Below, in pieces: positions 43,839 through 51,501 of a stretch of 64,000 nt of DNA. Every line of letters starts with the position of its first letter. Position 1 is the first letter of the stretch. The DNA is taken from assembly GCF_008795985.1 (NCBI RefSeq), contig NZ_VMHP01000002.1, forward strand, positions 744,001 to 808,000, in the 5' to 3' direction. The notes under the pieces were generated by a model. It did not search any database. It saw nothing but the letters and a program-made list of their open reading frames with translations, and had not been told where the DNA came from. Origin of the DNA: Marinobacter halotolerans. Its GTDB lineage: Bacteria > Pseudomonadota > Gammaproteobacteria > Pseudomonadales > Oleiphilaceae. A program made the translations under genes and the position numbers.

Positions 43839-45407
43839 ATGAGCGTCGGGTGGAGTCGAATTTCTTACAGTATTAGAGCCTGTTTCCCCTTTGTTATTAT
43901 CCTCGTCGCGCTGGCTTCACTGTTGTGGAGTACAGTGGCTGGTGTAGTGAATCGGTGGTTTAAATATGATGAAGCATACTCCCATGGTTTTCTACTACTT
44001 GGGGTCTCCATTTTGCTTGTGGCTCGTTCGGCTAGGCGCCATTCGGTAACGCTAGGCTTCTATCCCATATGGTTAGTGCCCTTCGCCTTTGCTTTGGCAG
44101 CATACAGTCTGGGCGAAATTATGAGGGTACAGGCACTCAGTGAGCTGACGATTGTTCCGTTGATTCTGGGTGCCGCCGCCATACTTCTTGGTTGGAACCA
44201 AGTGAAACAGTTCATTATTCCGGTAGGCATTCTTTTTCTTGCGGTACCCTTCTGGGACTATTTGTCATGGACGCTTCAAATCATGACTGTCGAAGTAAAC
44301 CGACTATTACTAGGTCTTTTTGATATTAATTTTCGGGTAGAAGGTATTTTTGTTCATCTGATCGACATCGGTATTTTCGAGGTTGCAAATGGTTGTTCCG
44401 GTCTCCGCTATTTACTGGTTGGGCAGCTGCTTGCTCTAATTTATGGTGAGCTTAATCTTAAGCGTGTTACATCCAGACTCTGGCTTTACCTGGTCGCTGT
44501 CGGGCTGGGGCTCGTCGCTAACTGGATTCGTGTGTTCGTGATTATCTATGTTGGCCACGAGAGCAATATGCAAAGCAATCTTATCAATGAGCATGACGAT
44601 TTCGGCTGGATGGTTTTTGCTGTCACTCTCATTCCTTTATTTATCGTCGGACGATTATTGGAAAAAAAGGAGTCGAACGGAGAAATTGAAGCCAACAATA
44701 AAAGCCTGACTCCCAGTCCCGTATTAGCTAGTTCTTCTTCGGGAAATCCTTCGATAGCGGTTGCAGCGATCGGAGCATTACTTTTCCTCACTTGGATTGC
44801 CTTGCCTGCTGCCCCAGAATCTCGCGAAGTTGGAGCGTTTAAGCACGATGCAGTGTTAGTTTCAGAGGAGCTATGGCTTCCGTTGTTTTCTCGCAGTCTT
44901 GCCGGCTGGACTCCGATTGTCGAGCGGCCGGATCGTTTGTTGGAGCGTAGTTATGTAAGTCGAGAGGGGTTAAGTCCTGCAGGCGACCCCAATGAAACTC
45001 TTTTAGTTGGGTTGTATAGTTATGATGCTCAATGGGCCGGGCATGAGCTGGTACATTACAACAACCGGCTTTACTCATCCTCGGGTTTTGTAGTTCAGGA
45101 TGTTTTTGACATTACTTCTATCGAAGGGGTGCCTATGTCCGGAATGACAATCAAGCGCCTCGGCTCGGAGGACTTTATTCATCTGGCATTTGCTTATTAT
45201 GTGGAGGGCAGTTGGGAAAACAATGAACTTGAAGCAAAGCTGGCGCAACTGCCTGGAATACTCAACAGGCGGACAGATGCCTCTTTGCTTGTTGTGGCGT
45301 TACAATGTGTTGATTGCAATGCACAGGAACGGCTGGCGACATTGAGCCCCAAGATTCATTTAAGGGCGGAAGAATATCTTGATCAGCTTTATCTGCAAAA
45401 GGATTAA
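43839..45407 (+). CDS. xrtA: Exosortase A fused to EpsI domain (XrtA)
   Basis: XrtA is the inner-membrane transpeptidase-like enzyme that processes PEP-CTERM proteins. The 522-residue protein has about eight helices in residues 15-275. The catalytic triad is present: Cys186 (EVANGCSGLRYL), Arg231 (ANWIRVFVI) and His252 (NEHDDFGW). After a hydrophobic segment near 310-330 the C-terminal ~190 residues form the EpsI (DUF3485-type) periplasmic domain. It stands alone between the glycosyltransferases and two PEP-CTERM genes and is followed by a terminator. Its likely substrates are the seven PEP-CTERM proteins here. Confidence 0.95.
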   Translation: MSVGWSRISYSIRACFPFVIILVALASLLWSTVAGVVNRWFKYDEAYSHGFLLLGVSILLVARSARRHSVTLGFYPIWLVPFAFALAAYSLGEIMRVQALSELTIVPLILGAAAILLGWNQVKQFIIPVGILFLAVPFWDYLSWTLQIMTVEVNRLLLGLFDINFRVEGIFVHLIDIGIFEVANGCSGLRYLLVGQLLALIYGELNLKRVTSRLWLYLVAVGLGLVANWIRVFVIIYVGHESNMQSNLINEHDDFGWMVFAVTLIPLFIVGRLLEKKESNGEIEANNKSLTPSPVLASSSSGNPSIAVAAIGALLFLTWIALPAAPESREVGAFKHDAVLVSEELWLPLFSRSLAGWTPIVERPDRLLERSYVSREGLSPAGDPNETLLVGLYSYDAQWAGHELVHYNNRLYSSSGFVVQDVFDITSIEGVPMSGMTIKRLGSEDFIHLAFAYYVEGSWENNELEAKLAQLPGILNRRTDASLLVVALQCVDCNAQERLATLSPKIHLRAEEYLDQLYLQKD

Positions 45408-45453
45408 CCGATAGGGTTTTGATGAACTGTCATACACATGACCAAAAATAAAA

Positions 45454-45480
45454 AACGGCACCCTCGGGTGCCATTTTTTA
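45454..45480. terminator. Bidirectional rho-independent terminator
   Basis: GGCACC and GGTGCC pair around CTCG, with A5 before and T6 after. It is shared by convergent xrtA and the PEP-CTERM gene at 45496. Confidence 0.9.
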
Positions 45481-45495
45481 TGTAGCGTAGACCGA

Positions 45496-46104
45496 TTAAG
45501 CTTTGCGCTTACGAGCCACACCCAGACCTACCAGACCGAGACCCAGAAGCGCAAGGGTACCTGGCTCAGGCACTTCAACCTGGCTAACGCGGATAACCAT
45601 GTCGTCGTGGTTGTCGTCATTATTATTGCCGTCATCATCGAACGCCAGGAACAGATCGCCGCTAAATTTAGTGGAACTGGTCGCAACGAAGAAATTAACA
45701 AGCGCCGTGTTTGTCGGGTTGCTACCATTTACAGCCGAGCCGTTCACCGGACTCATGAAAGAAAAGTCCAGCACGCCATCTGCAAACGTGGCAACGTGGG
45801 ACTGCCCGGCAGCAAATGTGTTGTTACTGAACACTTCGACGCCGTTTACAAAGAATTTGTTGTTGAAGCTTGCTTCAAAACCCAGAAATTCGAACATAAC
45901 GGTCGTACTGCCAACAGATTTCAGGTCGGCACCGAAACCGTATGGGGCGACTTCAGTAACGCTACCGAGAATGTCGTTGGTGACGCCTGGGACTGCTTGA
46001 GGAATTGTTCCACCAATTCCGTCTTCAACAATCAGCGCCGCGTTAGCTGCAAAAGACAGGCCCAAGCCAAGCGCCAGTGCAGTTACGGTGTTAGTGATTT
46101 TCAT
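45496..46104 (-). CDS. PEP-CTERM sorting domain protein with DDNHDDM motif
   Basis: This 202-residue secreted protein has a signal peptide (MKITNTVTALALGLGLSFAANA), a beta-rich body (TTVMFEFLGFEASFNNKFFVNG), an acidic block LAFDDDGNNNDDNHDDMVI just before the anchor, and the sorting signal VPEPGTLALLGLGLVGLG plus ARKRKA. The acidic block may bind calcium. Start at 46104 follows AAAGGAG; the longer frame to 46131 has no support. The gene at 46420 is a close relative, sharing the acidic motif and the tail. Confidence 0.92.
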   Translation of the reverse strand: MKITNTVTALALGLGLSFAANAALIVEDGIGGTIPQAVPGVTNDILGSVTEVAPYGFGADLKSVGSTTVMFEFLGFEASFNNKFFVNGVEVFSNNTFAAGQSHVATFADGVLDFSFMSPVNGSAVNGSNPTNTALVNFFVATSSTKFSGDLFLAFDDDGNNNDDNHDDMVIRVSQVEVPEPGTLALLGLGLVGLGVARKRKA

Positions 46105-46154
46105 CTTTGTTGCTCCTTTAATTCTTGCCAAGGGTACTGCTCCTTTCTAATAAG

Positions 46155-46172
46155 AAGCATGACCTATGCCAC
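46155..46172 (-). promoter_or_regulatory. Sigma-54 promoter for PEP-CTERM gene at 46104
   Basis: On the minus strand GTGGCATAGGTCATGCTT has GG-N10-GC and TGGCA...TGC, 51 bp upstream of the ATG. Confidence 0.72.
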
Positions 46173-46235
46173 AAACTGATTTGCTATCAAAAACAGAAAG
46201 TTGGATTTCCTATGCGGGAGCTAAAAAACGCATGA

Positions 46236-46252
46236 TGTAAAGAAGGCTGACA
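46236..46252 (-). promoter_or_regulatory. PrsR-type box for PEP-CTERM gene at 46104
   Basis: On the minus strand TGTCAGCCTTCTTTACA fully matches TGTC[G/A]-N6-TTTACA, 66 bp upstream of the -24 GG. It lies at the end of the decayed prsT fragment. Confidence 0.74.
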
Positions 46253-46254
46253 GT

Positions 46255-46369
46255 CTCCAGCATTTATTGCTGAGCTTTCCAGTATCTTTCCGTCCTCGAG
46301 CAGAATCCACTCATCGAAATCCATAACCGTCGCGCTGGCGGGGCTTAGCTTGAGAGCTCGGTAGACAAG
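46255..46369 (-). pseudogene. Decayed fragment of prsT (TPR protein) 3' region
   Basis: The minus strand reads LVYRALKLSPASATVMDFDEWILLEDGKILESS, which aligns with AERAYKLSPNNAAVVDTYGWILFKGGKIEESLP near the C-terminus of PrsT encoded at 47285-49981. A stop codon lies directly upstream and no start is present. Beyond ILESS the sequence jumps to DNA resembling the region just after the real prsT gene, including the PrsR box, so the last part of the gene was deleted. It lies between two related PEP-CTERM genes. Confidence 0.85.
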
Positions 46370-46374
46370 CTAGT

Positions 46375-46398
46375 AAAAAACGGCACCCGAAGGTGCCG
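46375..46398 (-). terminator. Rho-independent terminator of PEP-CTERM gene at 46420
   Basis: On the minus strand CGGCACC-TTCG-GGTGCCG is followed by TTTTTT. Stem sequence is nearly that of the terminator at 45454, as expected for a duplicated gene unit. Confidence 0.9.
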
Positions 46399-46419
46399 CT
46401 TACAAGTAGTGCTATACGG

Positions 46420-47079
46420 TTAGGCTTTGCGCTTACGAGCAACACCAAGACCTACCAGGCCCAGACCCAGAAGTGCCAGCGTACCTGGTTCCGGAATCTG
46501 AGAAGCTTTGACCATTATGAGCATGTCATCATGGTTGTCGTCGATTTGATTATTGTCATCCAGACTGAGGATCATGTAGTCCTCTCCACCCTCAAAGATG
46601 GTGAAGTTGAATTCTGGAGCTAGGTTACCGCTACCAAGGTTCGATACTGATCCGGCAAATGCTCCGCCGCTTTTAACGGACGAGAATCCGAAATCAATAT
46701 TACCGAGACCCCCTGAGTAAACGGTACTCCAAGTTGAGCCAAGCGCTGATGTGCCAGTGTTGAACCTTTCAATACCTTCATAAAGGAAAGAGTTGGTGTT
46801 GGCAGCCTCTTTACCAAGGTATGTAAAGGTCAGTCTGAAAGGGCCAGTTGAAGTTGATACAACTGAGTGATCCAGCAGTACTGAGTCACCTGCGAAGTAG
46901 AGCTGAGGGCCCAAAAATGTGCCCTGACCGTCTCCGTTCGTATAGCTGTTGTCAGCTGCAACTGCGGATGGTGTTGCCGCAGGTGCGGTGTTTGGGGCTA
47001 CATCAATGAACGCAGCCTGAGCAACACCTGACAAGCCGGTAATCGCTGTGCAGAGAAGAGCCTGAGTAAATTTTTTCAT
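46420..47079 (-). CDS. PEP-CTERM sorting domain protein with DDNHDDM motif
   Basis: The 219-residue protein has a signal peptide (MKKFTQALLCTAITGLSGVAQAA), a beta-rich body, the acidic block LSLDDNNQIDDNHDDMLIM near the end, and the sorting signal IPEPGTLALLGLGLVGLG plus ARKRKA. GGAGGAG lies before ATG 47079; an in-frame upstream start at 47097 is unlikely. It directly follows prsT in the same direction but has its own sigma-54 promoter and box. It is a paralogue of the gene at 45496. Confidence 0.92.
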   Translation of the reverse strand: MKKFTQALLCTAITGLSGVAQAAFIDVAPNTAPAATPSAVAADNSYTNGDGQGTFLGPQLYFAGDSVLLDHSVVSTSTGPFRLTFTYLGKEAANTNSFLYEGIERFNTGTSALGSTWSTVYSGGLGNIDFGFSSVKSGGAFAGSVSNLGSGNLAPEFNFTIFEGGEDYMILSLDDNNQIDDNHDDMLIMVKASQIPEPGTLALLGLGLVGLGVARKRKA

Positions 47080-47129
47080 GTCGAAACACTCCTCCATTGA
47101 GTGGTTTGGCTAATACGCCAATTTATCGA

Positions 47130-47147
47130 CAGCATGCGCCATGCCAA
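47130..47147 (-). promoter_or_regulatory. Sigma-54 promoter for PEP-CTERM gene at 47079
   Basis: On the minus strand TTGGCATGGCGCATGCTG closely fits the -24/-12 consensus (TTGGCA...TGCT) with GG-N10-GC spacing, 51 bp upstream of the ATG. Confidence 0.78.
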
Positions 47148-47197
47148 ATCCCAAGGCTTTGTTTCTACAAAACAAAAAATGGGATGTGAAGGTCGCA

Positions 47198-47214
47198 TGT
47201 AAAAGAATTCGACA
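47198..47214 (-). promoter_or_regulatory. PrsR-type box for PEP-CTERM gene at 47079
   Basis: On the minus strand TGTCGAATTCTTTTACA fully matches TGTC[G/A]-N6-TTTACA, 53 bp upstream of the -24 GG. Confidence 0.75.
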
Positions 47215-47284
47215 TTGCATCTGTTGCGTGTTCAATGCTTTTCAGATTCGTCAGACTGAAGCCAGTCTGTTCAATAATTGCCAG

Positions 47285-49981
47285 TCAGCCCTGGCCGCTA
47301 ATCCTCTGAAGGATTTGCTTTGCTTCGCCATCACGGCCAACAGCCTGATACGCCTCCGCCAAATGCATCGCAATCTCCTGAGAATCCGGCTGCAACTCAT
47401 GCGCCTTCTCCAGGATTGGCAGGCTTTCCTCGATCTTGCCGCCTTTGAACAGTATCCACCCATAAGTATCCACAACCGCCGCGTTGTTCGGGCTCAGTTT
47501 ATAGGCCCTTTCGGCCAGTTCCGTGGCGCGCTCATCGTTCTGCTCGTGGTAGATCCAGGCGAGGTTGTTCAGTGCCACCACGTTGTTGGGCGCCACTTCC
47601 ACCAGCTTGGCGTAGGTCTGCGCTGCCGCGTCTGTGTCGCCGCTCTGCTGCTGCAGGATGGCCAGGTTGGTCAGCAGGGTGTCCGAGTTGGGGAAGCGCT
47701 CCCGGGCGGCCTCCAGGCTTTCCAGTGCTTTGGTTTCCTGCCCGTCGCGGGTCAGGGCCTGGGCGTAGGACACTTCCAGTTCGGCAGTGCGCTGTTTCTC
47801 CAGTGCCAGCTGGTATAGGTCGGCAGCCTGTTTGTGTTTGTCCTGCTGCTGGAGGTATCTGGCTTCCACCACGAAAGGCGCTGCGGATTCGGGGTGGCTT
47901 TGCTTGACGTCGCTGAGGATCTCCCGGGCGTTCTGGGTGTTGTCCTGAGCGAAAGCGACGATGGCGGCCTGCAGGCCAATCTGTTCGTTTTCCGGAAACA
48001 GCACGCGACCGCGCCGGAGAATGTTCATGGCGTCTTCCAGGCGATCCCGTTGTGCCATTTGTGAGGCGATGCCGTGGTACACGGTGGCCACCAGGTTGGC
48101 GGCTGGTGCCGGTTCGTTCTCGTTTTCACGTTCCAGCAGGCCGGCGGTCAGTTCGTCGGCTTTGCTCTGGTTACCTTCAATCAGCGCGGATTCCAGCAGG
48201 ACCAGCCTGGGGCCGATGGCTTCTGGCTGTTCTTTCTGTAGGTCTTCCATCAGAGCAGTAATTTCCGGGCGCTCCGTCACGGCACTCAGGCCGCGCAGTG
48301 CCTGCTGGTTGTCAGGCTGTAGTTTGATGGCCCGGATGAAGAAGTTTTTTGCCTGTTCGGACTGCTCTTGTGAGAGGGCCAGATTGCCCAGGGAGACCAG
48401 CGGCGCAGCGCTGTTCGGATCGGCTTTGGCGGCCTGGTTGAAATAGGATTCGGCTTGGTCTGGATTGCCCGATCGCGCGGCGACATTGCCCAGCGCGATC
48501 ATGGCGCTGATGTTGCCGGGCTGTTGATTCAACCAGGCTTCGGCGGCCTTACGGGCGGCGGGAAGATCGTTATTGGCGGCATGGGCCTGAAGCAGCAGCA
48601 ACCTGGCCTGGTCCAGCTCAGGATCGTTCTGGATGACCGTCTGTATTTCGCCAATGGCTTTGTCGGCCTGGCCTTCCTGGGTCAGATAGGCGGCGTAACG
48701 AAGCCTCAGGCTGTTGTTCTCGGGGGCCAGCTCCAGGGCCCGCTCGATCATCTGTTCGCCGCTTTGCTTGTCACCGCTGACCAGCGATGCGATGCCTACC
48801 AGGGCCAGGGTTTCCGGGTCGGAATTCTGGTCTTCAAGGCCGGCAAGGACTTCTTTGGCGCCGTCCGGGTTGCGCAGCTGCAGGCGGGTGGCGGCCAGCA
48901 GTTTCTGGGCCTGTTCGGATTCTTCCAGTGCGGCCAGGGGTTCCAGCAGGGCTTCGGCTTCTTCCGGCCGGCCCTGACGGTAGCGGATGATACCCAGCAT
49001 CAGCGCTGCCTGTTCATGGCTGGGCGCCTGGGCCAGGGTTTCTTCCAGGTAGCGGGCGGCGGTGGTCAGGTCGCCTTCGTTGAATGCTTCCTGCGCGGCC
49101 ACCAGGTTGCTGCGGATGGTGCCCGGTGCCGACTTGGCGAGGATTTCCTCGTACACAAAGGCCTCGGCGGCCTTACCCTGTTGGCGCAGCACGTCAATCA
49201 GCGCCGACATGGTTTCAAATTTGCGATAGGTCATCACGTCGTACTGGCCAATGGTTTCCAGGGCAGTGATGTAGGCCTGTTCCGCATCGGCCCAGCGCTT
49301 TTCGGAGTGGGCAAGGCGGGCTTTCCAGAGTGCCAGTTCGGCGTTCTGGGGATCGATTTCGTTGGCTTTCTGAATGTACTCCGCAACTTCGCTTTCATTG
49401 CCTTTACTGAAAGCAACTTTGGACAGCCCGATAAGAGGCTCTACGGTGTTCGGCGCCAGGTCGCGCGCGGATTCATACGCCAGGCGCGCGTCGTCGGCAT
49501 CTTCGGATGCCAGCAGGATGTGCCCCCTTAACAGGGCGGCCTCTGACTGCTGGGCCCGGTCGGCATCTTCGATACTGTCGAGGGCGTTAAGCGCGTCTTC
49601 AAACTCACCCTGCATCAGGTTGGCTTCGGCACGCACCAGGGCTGCATCATTCAGGTTCTGCTGGCTGATATTGGCCGGGTCGATTTTTTCCATCAGGGCA
49701 TCGAGCTGGCGCTCGGCGTTACGGGCATCGCCGGCGGTCAACAGGTTGTTGATTATCACCAGGTAGGGTTCTACGCGGCCGGGTTGCATCTCGATAGCGC
49801 TGCGGGCTTCCAGTGTGCTGGCTTTCAGCTCCCCCTGGCGCTGGAAAAAGCGGGACTGATCCACGTGGCTGAGGTACTGGATCTGTTCCTGGCTCATCTC
49901 ATCGTTTCCACCGCATCCGGCCAGTGACATCGAGATGGCGACGCTCAGAAGGGTGGCTTTAAACACTGGAAATGATTTCAT
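47285..49981 (-). CDS. prsT: PEP-CTERM system TPR-repeat lipoprotein
   Basis: This 898-residue secreted lipoprotein has a lipobox ending at Cys23 (SLAGC) and then about 20 or more tetratricopeptide repeats down to the C-terminus (for example VVALNNLAWIYHEQNDERATELAERAYKLSPNNAAVVDTYGWILFKGG). PrsT accompanies PrsK and PrsR in exosortase A genomes; a scaffold role for exopolysaccharide or PEP-CTERM assembly at the envelope is inferred. It follows prsR by 15 bp, so they are co-transcribed. A fragment of its 3' region is repeated at 46255-46369. Confidence 0.95.
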   Translation of the reverse strand: MKSFPVFKATLLSVAISMSLAGCGGNDEMSQEQIQYLSHVDQSRFFQRQGELKASTLEARSAIEMQPGRVEPYLVIINNLLTAGDARNAERQLDALMEKIDPANISQQNLNDAALVRAEANLMQGEFEDALNALDSIEDADRAQQSEAALLRGHILLASEDADDARLAYESARDLAPNTVEPLIGLSKVAFSKGNESEVAEYIQKANEIDPQNAELALWKARLAHSEKRWADAEQAYITALETIGQYDVMTYRKFETMSALIDVLRQQGKAAEAFVYEEILAKSAPGTIRSNLVAAQEAFNEGDLTTAARYLEETLAQAPSHEQAALMLGIIRYRQGRPEEAEALLEPLAALEESEQAQKLLAATRLQLRNPDGAKEVLAGLEDQNSDPETLALVGIASLVSGDKQSGEQMIERALELAPENNSLRLRYAAYLTQEGQADKAIGEIQTVIQNDPELDQARLLLLQAHAANNDLPAARKAAEAWLNQQPGNISAMIALGNVAARSGNPDQAESYFNQAAKADPNSAAPLVSLGNLALSQEQSEQAKNFFIRAIKLQPDNQQALRGLSAVTERPEITALMEDLQKEQPEAIGPRLVLLESALIEGNQSKADELTAGLLERENENEPAPAANLVATVYHGIASQMAQRDRLEDAMNILRRGRVLFPENEQIGLQAAIVAFAQDNTQNAREILSDVKQSHPESAAPFVVEARYLQQQDKHKQAADLYQLALEKQRTAELEVSYAQALTRDGQETKALESLEAARERFPNSDTLLTNLAILQQQSGDTDAAAQTYAKLVEVAPNNVVALNNLAWIYHEQNDERATELAERAYKLSPNNAAVVDTYGWILFKGGKIEESLPILEKAHELQPDSQEIAMHLAEAYQAVGRDGEAKQILQRISGQG

Positions 49982-49996
49982 GGCCCTGTTCCTTTT

Positions 49997-51388
49997 TTAC
50001 CGCGGGTCTTGTTGTAATGTCCCTGACTGCTCTGAAGATGTTTCGATCCGGTATTTGTCTGTCAGGTTGTAGAGTGTTGGCCGGGTTATTCCCAGCATCC
50101 GTGATGCCTGTGCCATATTGAAGTGACTGCACTGCAATGCCTGAACAATGGCGGCGCGTTCGGCTCGTTCCCGTACCTGACGCAGGTTCAGCTGGTCTTC
50201 AGGTTCGTCGACGCCACAACTGAGTTCCAGGTCAGCAGCTGTCACGCGCTTGCCGTCGGCCATGATGGTCGCGCGCTTCACCTTGTTGATCATTTCGCGG
50301 ACGTTGCCCGGCCAGGGGTGGGCGTTGATGGCCGCAATGGCGTCTTCAGAGAAGGCCAGGTTGGGGCGGTCCATCTGTTTGCCCAGGGATTTGAGCAGGG
50401 ACTGGGCGATCACCAGGCAATCGCCGTCACGGTCCCGCAGTGCCGGGACGTCCAGGGTTATTTCGCTGATCCGGTAATACAGGTCTTCGCGGAACTCGCC
50501 CCTGTCGATCAGATCCTGCACGTTACGGTGGGTGGCGCACACCACGCGCACGTCGACTGGTATGGGTTTTACCGAGCCCACCCGGTCTACCACCCGTTCC
50601 TGCAGGAAGCGCAGCAGCTTGGCCTGCAGTGCCATGGGCATATCGCCGATCTCATCCAGGAAAAGGGTGCCGCCATTGGCGCTTTCGATTTTGCCTTTCT
50701 TGCTGGCAGTGGCGCCGGTGAAGGAGCCTTTCTCGAACCCGAACAGTTCGCTTTCCAGCAGGTTTTCCGGGATTGCTGCACAGTTGATGGCGGCAAAGGG
50801 CTGGTCTGAGCGATGGCTGAGGTCATGAAGGCCCCGGGCCAGCAGTTCCTTGCCAGTGCCGGTTTCACCGGTGATCAGGGTGGTGACATCCGTGGGGGCG
50901 ACTTTTTCCAGGGTGCGGCAGATGTTGAGCATCTGGGAACTGGCCGCAACGATGCCTTTGATGCTGGTGCCATTGCGATGGGTAGACAGTTCCCGGTTGT
51001 CCCTTTCAAGTTCTGCCAGGCGGAAGGCCCGGTTGACCACAAAGGTGAGGATGTCGGCGTCCAGGGGTTTCTGGTAGAAGTCGCTGGCGCCCATGCCGAT
51101 GGCTTTGACGGCGTTTTCTTTTTCTTCCCGGCCGGTGACCACGATGACTTTGGCCATGGGGGCCAGGCGAAGGATGTCTTCCAGCAGCTTGAAGCCTTCG
51201 GTAGCGCCGCCCGGATCCGGCGGCAGGCCAAGGTCCAGGGTGATGACTTCCGGTTCCAGGCGTCGGAGCGCGGTCAGCGCCGCTTCCCGGTCGGCGGCCA
51301 CGGCCACGTCGAGATCGTCACTGAAGCACCAGCGCATCTGGCTCTGAAGCCCTGGGTCGTCTTCAACTATTAAGAGTCGTCTACTCAC
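49997..51388 (-). CDS. prsR: PEP-CTERM-box response regulator, sigma-54 activator
   Basis: The 463-residue NtrC-type regulator has a receiver domain with phospho-acceptor Asp52 (TLDLGLPPD), an AAA+ domain with Walker A GETGTGKE (174-181), GSFTGA (221-226) as the sigma-54 contact loop (usual form GAFTGA), Walker B GGTLFLDEI, and a C-terminal Fis-type helix-turn-helix (NMAQASRMLGITRPTLYNLTDKY). It should activate RpoN promoters such as the seven found upstream of PEP-CTERM genes. GTG start. Its partner kinase PrsK is encoded 113 bp upstream. Confidence 0.96.
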   Translation of the reverse strand: MSRRLLIVEDDPGLQSQMRWCFSDDLDVAVAADREAALTALRRLEPEVITLDLGLPPDPGGATEGFKLLEDILRLAPMAKVIVVTGREEKENAVKAIGMGASDFYQKPLDADILTFVVNRAFRLAELERDNRELSTHRNGTSIKGIVAASSQMLNICRTLEKVAPTDVTTLITGETGTGKELLARGLHDLSHRSDQPFAAINCAAIPENLLESELFGFEKGSFTGATASKKGKIESANGGTLFLDEIGDMPMALQAKLLRFLQERVVDRVGSVKPIPVDVRVVCATHRNVQDLIDRGEFREDLYYRISEITLDVPALRDRDGDCLVIAQSLLKSLGKQMDRPNLAFSEDAIAAINAHPWPGNVREMINKVKRATIMADGKRVTAADLELSCGVDEPEDQLNLRQVRERAERAAIVQALQCSHFNMAQASRMLGITRPTLYNLTDKYRIETSSEQSGTLQQDPR

Positions 51389-51501
51389 AACGGCAGAAAG
51401 TCCTTTTTGTTTCTCTGGAGCGTTTTATCGAATCCTGAACCCCGATTCTTGCCCGAACATTGACACTTTGCAATGGTTGACTGAGTTACTGTAGCCGTTC
51501 G

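Noticed and set aside
43828..43844. TGTAAA followed by TGAGC at the xrtA start, resembling a reversed box
   Set aside because: Two mismatches in the second half, wrong orientation, and no GG-N10-GC element nearby.
48455..49531. 358-codon plus-strand open frame inside prsT
   Set aside because: It overlaps well-conserved TPR repeats on the other strand and its product is a low-complexity Gly/Phe/Gln string typical of antisense frames.
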